Shown: piece by piece, positions 1 through 5,010 of the stretch
Position numbering within the stretch: the first letter of the stretch is position 1
Layout of the letters: each line of letters opens with the position of its first letter
NCBI GenBank assembly: GCA_946886805.1
Contig: CAMPJM010000354.1
Location: forward strand, 1 to 5,010
Direction of reading: 5' to 3'
Length of the DNA stretch: 5,010 nucleotides
DNA from: an uncultured Flammeovirgaceae bacterium
Lineage (GTDB): Bacteria > Bacteroidota > Bacteroidia > Cytophagales > Cyclobacteriaceae
Made by a program: the position numbers and the translations under genes
The notes under the pieces: model-generated
Database searches by the model: none
Told to the model about the DNA's origin: nothing
The model's input: the letters and a program-made list of their open reading frames with translations, nothing else

Positions 1-14
1 ATTAATGGTAGAGC

Positions 15-55
15 AAAAAAAAACTACAAAAGTAAATAACAATTGTAGTCTTTTT
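15..55 (-). terminator. Probable Rho-independent terminator after hslU, possibly bidirectional
   Basis: A 7-bp inverted repeat pairs actacaa (23-29) with ttgtagt (43-49) around a 13-nt loop. Read on the minus strand, the hairpin is followed by a run of about nine U (positions 23 down to 15), as expected for an intrinsic terminator 40-odd bases beyond the hslU stop. On the plus strand the hairpin is followed by five T (51-55), so it could also stop transcription arriving from a convergent gene to the left of the window. After one A/C mismatch (22/50) the A and T runs can pair with each other and lengthen the stem. The core stem has only two G-C pairs and a large loop, so it is weak and the call rests mainly on position and U-tract. 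The rest of 1-91 shows no gene. Confidence 0.6.
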
Positions 56-91
56 AATGCTGAATCCTCACCTATTTGAAAACAAACTTTT

Positions 92-1501
92 CTATAAAAT
101 ATATTGGCTCAAATCTTTGTTTTTAACCAAAACAGCCAATCTCTCTTTTACCATTTCTCTATTGATCACCAACTTTGCATTTGGTCCGATTACATCCGGT
201 ACGTCGAATAAGTAGTCATTTAACAACTGACTTACCACAGTATGCAACCTTCTGGCACCAATATTTTCTATTTCGGTGTTAATCTGAAACGCTATTTCTG
301 CTATTTCTTCTAATGCTTCATCCTCGAAGGATAATGAAACATCTTCCGCTGTAAAAAGAGCCTCATATTGTTTTGTAAGCGCGTTTTTTGGCTCCTTTAA
401 AATTTTATAGAAATCATCTTTCGTGAGATTTTCCAGTTCCACTCTAATGGGAAACCTTCCCTGCAATTCGGGGATCAGGTCAGATGGTTTGGAAAAATGG
501 AATGCTCCTGCAGCTATGAAAAGAATATGATCGGTATTGATAATGCCATATTTCGTATTTACAGCACTGCCTTCCACAATCGGCAAAAGATCTCTTTGCA
601 CACCTTCTCTGCTGACGTCAGGTCCGCCACCACCACCTTTTCTGGAACCTCCGGCAATCTTATCGATCTCATCTATGAATATGATACCTGTGTCCTCTGC
701 TTTTCTGATGGCTTCTTCCTTTACTTCATCCATATCTATCAGCTTTGATGCTTCTTCTTCCAAAAGAATCTTTTTAGCTTCTCCTATGGTGACTTTTCTA
801 CGTTTATTCTTCTTAGGCATCATATTGCCTATCATTTCCTGTAGATTGATCATTGAAGCTTCGTCCATCATTCCCCCTCCGATCATACCCAAGCCACCAG
901 ATCCACCTTGCTTAATATTAATCTCGATTTTCCTGTCATCTATATCGCCATTCCGTATCTTCTCCCTGAATTTTGCCCGTGTCCTTTCGTTTAATTCCTG
1001 ATCATTTTCAGGCATACGGTTACTATCATCCTGGATATATCCGGCTGAGGTTGTACTTTGAGGTTTATGCTTTAAGGGAGGAATAAGTGCATCAAGAATT
1101 ATATCTTCTACAATCTGGGTTGCTTTTTCCTGGACCTCTTCTTTTTTGCTCACCTTCACCATGTTAACAGCATGCTCTACAAGATCCCTTACCATGCTTT
1201 CCACATCCCGGCCAACATACCCAACTTCAGTAAATTTTGAAGCTTCCACTTTTGTAAAAGGAGCATCTGCTATTTTGGCCAACCTTCGTGCTATTTCGGT
1301 TTTACCAACGCCGGTCGCACCTATCAATAGAATGTTATTAGGCATGATCTCGTTTTTCATCTCATCCTTTACATTCATTCTCCTCCACCTGTTTCTCAAT
1401 GCAATGGAAACATTCCTTTTCGCATCTTTCTGACCAATAATGTATTTATCTAATTCAGAAACAATTTCCCTCGGGGTCAAATATTTATCTTTGTCTAACA
1501 T
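92..1501 (-). CDS. hslU: ATP-dependent protease ATPase subunit HslU (ClpY)
   Basis: This 469-residue cytoplasmic AAA+ unfoldase forms a hexameric ring that unfolds substrates and threads them into the HslV peptidase. Seen in the sequence: the HslU N-terminus TPREIVSELDKYIIGQ (9-24); Walker A GATGVGKT (61-68); the pore loop GYVG (94-97); a long inserted I-domain (about 108-245) with a Gly/Met-rich stretch near 199-228; Walker B IIFIDEID (273-280); GPDVSREGVQRDLLP (293-307); the arginine-finger region ELQGRF (345-350); sensor-2 GARR (416-419); and the C-terminal tail LSQYIL, which in known HslUV complexes docks into HslV. Length and all key residues fit the family, and there is no sign of damage. 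The ATG start places TPREIV at the usual distance from the N-terminus. No clear Shine-Dalgarno precedes it; the leader is A-rich (AAAGTGATAGTAAT). It lies 22 bp after porQ and is probably co-transcribed with it. No hslV adjoins it in the window. Confidence 0.98.
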   Translation of the reverse strand: MLDKDKYLTPREIVSELDKYIIGQKDAKRNVSIALRNRWRRMNVKDEMKNEIMPNNILLIGATGVGKTEIARRLAKIADAPFTKVEASKFTEVGYVGRDVESMVRDLVEHAVNMVKVSKKEEVQEKATQIVEDIILDALIPPLKHKPQSTTSAGYIQDDSNRMPENDQELNERTRAKFREKIRNGDIDDRKIEINIKQGGSGGLGMIGGGMMDEASMINLQEMIGNMMPKKNKRRKVTIGEAKKILLEEEASKLIDMDEVKEEAIRKAEDTGIIFIDEIDKIAGGSRKGGGGGPDVSREGVQRDLLPIVEGSAVNTKYGIINTDHILFIAAGAFHFSKPSDLIPELQGRFPIRVELENLTKDDFYKILKEPKNALTKQYEALFTAEDVSLSFEDEALEEIAEIAFQINTEIENIGARRLHTVVSQLLNDYLFDVPDVIGPNAKLVINREMVKERLAVLVKNKDLSQYIL

Positions 1502-1523
1502 ATTACTATCACTTTGTCTACAA

Positions 1524-2555
1524 TTATTTTTTCTTTATGAATTCACCCAGGTCACTCGCCAGGGTAAACGTATTGGAGCCGCCTGCCACATGATAAAATC
1601 GCCGGGCATAGGCTAATTCAAAAGCCTTTATTCTTATCATAAAACCCATAGAAAAACCAGCACCTCCTGAAGTTTCCTCTAACCTTAATTCTTTTCTGAT
1701 AAGGTGGTTATAGCCTGCTCTTATGTTAAAATTTTTACTTACTAAAATTTCTGTACCTATTGTGACATGTCTCAAAATTTTGTCTACGGTTCCAGGCTCC
1801 TCTTGGTTATTACTTAATATTGGATCATAATAGGCAATATTTCCTCTTGTGAGGTTATAAGCTGTAATTGAAAACCTAAAGGGCATGTGTTCCGGCTTAA
1901 AGGTTGTTCCTACCTGCAAGTCAAAGGGCAACGTCGTTTCTGCCTCTTCGGTATAATCCTTGACTAGAAACCCGAAGTTTTTTATGGCTAAGCCGACAGT
2001 AAATTCCCTTTCCGGATGCTTATATGTCCCACCCAAATCAAACATAATAGCAGAAGCTGTATAGGAAGCGATATTAGATTGAGCAAATTTCAGATTCGCT
2101 CCCAAGGTAAAAACACCAACCTTTCTTGAATAGCCTATTGTAACGGCAAAATCCCTTGCATTGAAGTCAACAGCTTCATTTCCAGCTTCATCATACCCTT
2201 CAAAGGCGCCATAACTAAAATATTGCAATCCCATACTCCAGAGCCCAACTTCCTCAAAGTTGTGAGCATAGGCCAGAGAACTATACTGGATGTCACCTAA
2301 AAAATTCAAGTAATTAATGGATGCGTGTTGATGGAGATCCGGAACCAAAAGCGCCGGATTACTCAGGAACATGTTCACATCCTCATCCTGGGAAGTTATA
2401 TTAACTCCGGACAATGCAGAAATTCTGGCGGTTGTGGGTGTTTGAAGAAAAGAAAAACCATCCAAACCTCCAACCTGAGCTACTAAAACATTTGAAGCAC
2501 CGGGAAGGCAAAATGTTAATGCTATAAAAGATTTAACGATTTTGGATAGTTTCAC
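1524..2555 (-). CDS. porQ: Type IX secretion system protein PorQ
   Basis: This 343-residue outer-membrane beta-barrel protein belongs to the PorV/PorQ (FadL-like) group. In studied Bacteroidota, PorQ works with PorU, PorV and PorZ in the attachment complex that processes T9SS cargo and anchors it on the cell surface. Seen here: a signal peptide with basic start KLSKIVK and hydrophobic core, probably cut after VLVA (residue 26); the conserved mature N-terminus with FLQTPTTARISALSG (36-50) and DVNMFLSNPALL (59-70), whose NPA is typical of the FadL-like fold; then alternating amphipathic strands rich in Gly and aromatic residues to the C-terminus. Cys16 is not in a lipobox. The start is GTG (2553-2555), forced because the preceding in-frame codon is TAA, which itself follows an ATG; no other plausible start precedes the signal peptide. 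No Shine-Dalgarno is visible. The TAA stop is backed by an in-frame TAG two codons on. It sits 44 bp after lon and 22 bp before hslU. The name rests on remembered family resemblance. Confidence 0.9.
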   Translation of the reverse strand: MKLSKIVKSFIALTFCLPGASNVLVAQVGGLDGFSFLQTPTTARISALSGVNITSQDEDVNMFLSNPALLVPDLHQHASINYLNFLGDIQYSSLAYAHNFEEVGLWSMGLQYFSYGAFEGYDEAGNEAVDFNARDFAVTIGYSRKVGVFTLGANLKFAQSNIASYTASAIMFDLGGTYKHPEREFTVGLAIKNFGFLVKDYTEEAETTLPFDLQVGTTFKPEHMPFRFSITAYNLTRGNIAYYDPILSNNQEEPGTVDKILRHVTIGTEILVSKNFNIRAGYNHLIRKELRLEETSGGAGFSMGFMIRIKAFELAYARRFYHVAGGSNTFTLASDLGEFIKKK

Positions 2556-2561
2556 TTACAT
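2553..2561 (-). promoter_or_regulatory. ATG-TAA-GTG start-stop-start at the porQ initiation site
   Basis: In mRNA sense the codons are ATG (2559-2561), TAA (2556-2558) and GTG (2553-2555), all in the porQ frame. The protein must begin at or after the GTG. The ATG-TAA pair is a minimal one-codon reading frame that would place a terminating ribosome directly at the porQ start. It could therefore permit reinitiation or reduce PorQ output, or it could be the scar of a nonsense change in an older second codon. The sequence shows the arrangement; any function is inference. Confidence 0.4.
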
Positions 2562-2599
2562 GGGTTCAATAAAACAATTGATGATCCATAATACCCTTA

Positions 2600-5010
2600 T
2601 TATTGTCCGTTATTATTTGACCTTTCTTCCTCCACAACAAACTCCAAAGGATCTTCCACTTTTTCATTGAGCAGTGCTATGTCCAATACTTCCGACACAG
2701 TATCCACATAATTAATTTTCAGGTCCTTGATATAATGGTCATCTATTTCTTCAATATCCTTTCTATTCCTTTTACAAAGAATAATTTCCCTGATGCCGGC
2801 TCTTTTTGCCGCCAGTATCTTTTCTTTTATTCCTCCCACGGGCAAAACCTTGCCGCGTAAAGTAATTTCTCCTGTCATAGCGAGCTTATCCTTGATTTTT
2901 CTTTGCGTATAAACAGAAGCTAATGAAGTAAGCATAGTGATTCCGGCAGAAGGGCCGTCTTTAGGTACAGCACCAGCCGGTACATGCACATGAAGATCGT
3001 AATTATCAAAAACCTTATAATGTATGTCTAATTTATGAGCGTTGGATTTTAAATAAGAAAGCGCTGTCATAGCAGATTCCTTCATCACGTCGCCAAGCTG
3101 ACCAGACAAAATAAGTTTCCCCTTACCCCTGCTTAGGCTGGATTCGATAAATAAGATTTCTCCTCCCACCTGAGTCCAGGCCAAGCCCGTAACCACACCC
3201 GGAGTTTGGTTATCCTGATAGAATTCCTTATCAAAAACTTCTGCTCCCAATATCCTGATCACGTCCGAAGTACCAATAAGTTTAGAATGTTCTTCCTCCA
3301 TGGCAATGGATTTAGCAACATTTCTCACTAAAGTCCCTATTTTTCGCTCCAGGTTCCGAACCCCGGATTCGCGGGTATAATCCTCTATCACTTTTACAAT
3401 TGCCTCTTTTTTGACAGTTATATCCTTGGTTTTCAAACCATGCTCTTTCTTTTGTTTAGGGATTAGATGCTTCATTGCTATCTGTACCTTTTCTTCTAAG
3501 GTATAACCATTCAATTCTATTATTTCCATTCTATCCCGTAAAGCAGGATGGATACTGTCCAATGAATTGGCTGTGGCTACAAACAAAATTTTAGAAAGAT
3601 CATATTCCACTTCCAGATAATTATCCATGAAGGAATTGTTCTGCTCAGGATCTAAAACCTCAAGCAGAGCAGAAGAAGGATCTCCCCTGAAATCAGCATT
3701 TACTTTATCTATTTCATCCAGAATAAAAACCGGGTTTGAAGACTTAGCCTTTTTTATGTTTTGTATGATTTTTCCTGGCAGGGCTCCAACATAGGTTTTT
3801 CTATGCCCACGAATCTCCGCCTCATCATGAACACCACCCAATGACATTCTGACATACTTCCTTTTTAGAGCTTTGGCAATTGATTTTCCAAGAGAAGTTT
3901 TCCCAACACCTGGAGGCCCGTATAAACATAAGATAGGCCCCTTCATATCCTGCTTTAACTTCAATACTGCAAGATATTCAATGATACGTTCCTTTACTTT
4001 ATCTAATCCAAAATGATCTTTGTCAAGAACTTTCCGTGCGCGGTTCAGGTCAAAGCTATCTTTTGTAAACTCATCCCATGGAAGATCTACCAAAAACTCC
4101 ACATAATTCATCGAAACCGGATACTCTGCCGCAGCAGGATTTAGCCGCATAATTTTGTCCAGCTCTTTTTCGAAGTGTTTTTGAACTTCAATTGGCCACT
4201 TTTTCTTTTCCCCCTTTTTTCGCAAAACCTCAAGTTCCTGGTCAGGACCGTCGAATCCCAGTTCATCCTGAAGGACTTTAATTTGCTGTCTGAGGTAATA
4301 GTCCCTTTGTTGCTGGTCAATGTCTACATTTACTTTGCTTTGGATTTCATGCTTCAATTCAAGCATTTGAACATCCTTCAACATAAACTCAAGCAATAAA
4401 GTAGCTCTTTTTATACCATCGTCTATTTCAAGTAATCTTTGCTTATCTTCAACATCTGCGCTGATGTTGGATGATAAAAAATGAGTCAGAAAGCTGGGGC
4501 TTTCAATATTATCCAAAGCGACCTGAGCCTCTTGTGGGATTTCAGGATTTAGCCGTAAAATTTTGGTAGCAGCATCCTTCAATGACTGGACAATAGCTTT
4601 GGTTTCTTTCTTTACCTTATCAGGAAATTGTTCCTTTATTAGCTTGTATTTAGCGATCATAAAGGGATCTTCCTGAATGAATTCCTTTATTTCAAAACGT
4701 TTTTTACCTTGGATAATAATTGTAGTGTTCCCATCTGGTAAAACGAGCATTTTTATAATTTTCGCTACTGTTCCAATAGAATAAATATCCTCGGGGCTAG
4801 GCTCCTCAGATGAATTCTTCTTTTGCGCTACAACACCAATTATCCTGTTTCCACGATATGCTTTCCGTACCAGTTTAATTGATCGTTGCCTGCCGACTGT
4901 GATCGGTATCACTACGCCGGGGAATAAAACAGTGTTTTTTATTGGTAAAATTGGTAACTCATCAGGAATCCCCGACTTCTGAAGATCATCATCATCATCT
5001 GCTGTAATTA
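2600..5010 (-). CDS. lon: ATP-dependent endopeptidase La (LonA protease), 5' end outside window
   Basis: LonA is a soluble homohexameric serine protease that degrades misfolded and regulatory proteins. Positions 5008 down to 2603 give 802 residues, and the frame is still open at the window edge. Numbering from the first complete codon: an acidic lead-in (five Asp); the N-domain opening LPILPIKNTVLFPG (about 16-29); the N-domain and helical linker to about 350; Walker A GPPGVGKT (364-371, bases 3896-3919); Walker B FILDEID (D431, E432); sensor-1 FVATANS (N481); arginine finger DRME (R493); sensor-2 region GVRNLER; and the protease domain with catalytic Ser687 in KDGPSAG (2948-2950) and Lys730 in GGIKEK (2819-2821). 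The dyad spacing of 43 residues matches E. coli Lon (S679/K722), so it should be active. The C-terminal tail is slightly longer than E. coli's. GTG 4910-4912 encodes an internal Val, not the start. The promoter and true start lie to the right. Lon appears to be the first visible gene of a lon-porQ-hslU unit. Confidence 0.98.
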   Translation of the reverse strand, partial: ITADDDDDLQKSGIPDELPILPIKNTVLFPGVVIPITVGRQRSIKLVRKAYRGNRIIGVVAQKKNSSEEPSPEDIYSIGTVAKIIKMLVLPDGNTTIIIQGKKRFEIKEFIQEDPFMIAKYKLIKEQFPDKVKKETKAIVQSLKDAATKILRLNPEIPQEAQVALDNIESPSFLTHFLSSNISADVEDKQRLLEIDDGIKRATLLLEFMLKDVQMLELKHEIQSKVNVDIDQQQRDYYLRQQIKVLQDELGFDGPDQELEVLRKKGEKKKWPIEVQKHFEKELDKIMRLNPAAAEYPVSMNYVEFLVDLPWDEFTKDSFDLNRARKVLDKDHFGLDKVKERIIEYLAVLKLKQDMKGPILCLYGPPGVGKTSLGKSIAKALKRKYVRMSLGGVHDEAEIRGHRKTYVGALPGKIIQNIKKAKSSNPVFILDEIDKVNADFRGDPSSALLEVLDPEQNNSFMDNYLEVEYDLSKILFVATANSLDSIHPALRDRMEIIELNGYTLEEKVQIAMKHLIPKQKKEHGLKTKDITVKKEAIVKVIEDYTRESGVRNLERKIGTLVRNVAKSIAMEEEHSKLIGTSDVIRILGAEVFDKEFYQDNQTPGVVTGLAWTQVGGEILFIESSLSRGKGKLILSGQLGDVMKESAMTALSYLKSNAHKLDIHYKVFDNYDLHVHVPAGAVPKDGPSAGITMLTSLASVYTQRKIKDKLAMTGEITLRGKVLPVGGIKEKILAAKRAGIREIILCKRNRKDIEEIDDHYIKDLKINYVDTVSEVLDIALLNEKVEDPLEFVVEEERSNNNGQ
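4985..4999 (-). repeat. (GAT)5 tract encoding five aspartates in the Lon N-terminus
   Basis: Five consecutive GAT codons lie in the Lon frame just before the conserved N-domain (first conserved motif near 4960). They encode an acidic, probably flexible stretch. A trinucleotide tract can gain or lose units without breaking the frame, so its length may vary between strains. No function is claimed. Confidence 0.6.

Noticed and set aside
497..1433. Plus-strand open frames at 497-748, 537-1001 and 1146-1433
   Set aside because: All lie antisense within hslU, have compositions expected from the reverse of a coding strand (Ser/Pro/Phe-rich), and show no recognisable domain or start signal.
193..1501. 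Gly/Met-rich stretch in the HslU I-domain as a possible insertion or unusual repeat
   Set aside because: Met- and Gly-rich sequence in the I-domain is common in HslU proteins, and the total length is normal.
2508..2510. Cys16 of PorQ as a possible lipoprotein attachment site
   Set aside because: The preceding residues LTF do not make a lipobox (Phe at -1), the cysteine lies inside the hydrophobic core, and a better type I cleavage site follows at VLVA.
2566..2589. Minus-strand mini-frame MDHQLFY between lon and porQ
   Set aside because: Seven codons with no ribosome binding site and no resemblance to a known leader peptide; such frames arise by chance in AT-rich gaps. It could be reconsidered if conserved in relatives.
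4175..4399. Plus-strand open frame of 74 codons
   Set aside because: It is antisense to the well-conserved linker region of lon; its Phe/Leu-rich translation is what the reverse of Lys/Gln/Glu-rich coding gives.
1..5010. CRISPR array, insertion sequence, tRNA or undescribed accessory system
   Set aside because: No spaced direct repeats, transposase, terminal inverted repeats, tRNA-like cloverleaf or unexplained gene is visible; the window is filled by three core genes.

Overview
The window carries three complete or nearly complete genes, all on the minus strand and in transcription order lon -> porQ -> hslU. They fill almost the whole window, from right to left. The sequence is AT-rich. PorQ belongs to the type IX secretion system (T9SS), which is restricted to the Bacteroidota and close relatives. 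Shine-Dalgarno sequences are poor or absent before porQ and hslU, which is also typical of that phylum. A member of the Bacteroidota, perhaps of the Cytophagia, is the best guess; the class is inference and cannot be settled here.

Layout. Positions 1-91 are non-coding and hold an A/T-flanked hairpin that looks like the terminator of the cluster. hslU (92-1501) encodes the AAA+ unfoldase of the HslUV protease. After a 22-bp gap, porQ (1524-2555) encodes an outer-membrane beta-barrel protein of the T9SS cell-surface attachment machinery; it starts with GTG directly behind an in-frame ATG-TAA. After a 44-bp gap comes lon (2600 to beyond 5010), the LonA protease. It is intact at its C-terminus, but its first few residues lie outside the window. 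The GTG at 4910-4912 is not its start: the Lon N-domain reads through this codon to the window edge.

How the genes fit together. The same strand, short gaps and lack of an obvious internal terminator suggest one transcription unit. It would join two cytoplasmic ATP-dependent proteolysis genes with an envelope secretion component. Lon is a self-contained protease. HslU needs a separate HslV peptidase, and hslV does not adjoin hslU on either side as far as can be seen. PorQ works in the outer membrane and has no direct biochemical link to the proteases, so any link would be through co-expression. I see no mobile element, CRISPR array, RNA gene or undescribed system; this is core genome. The most unusual local signal is the ATG-TAA-GTG start of porQ.
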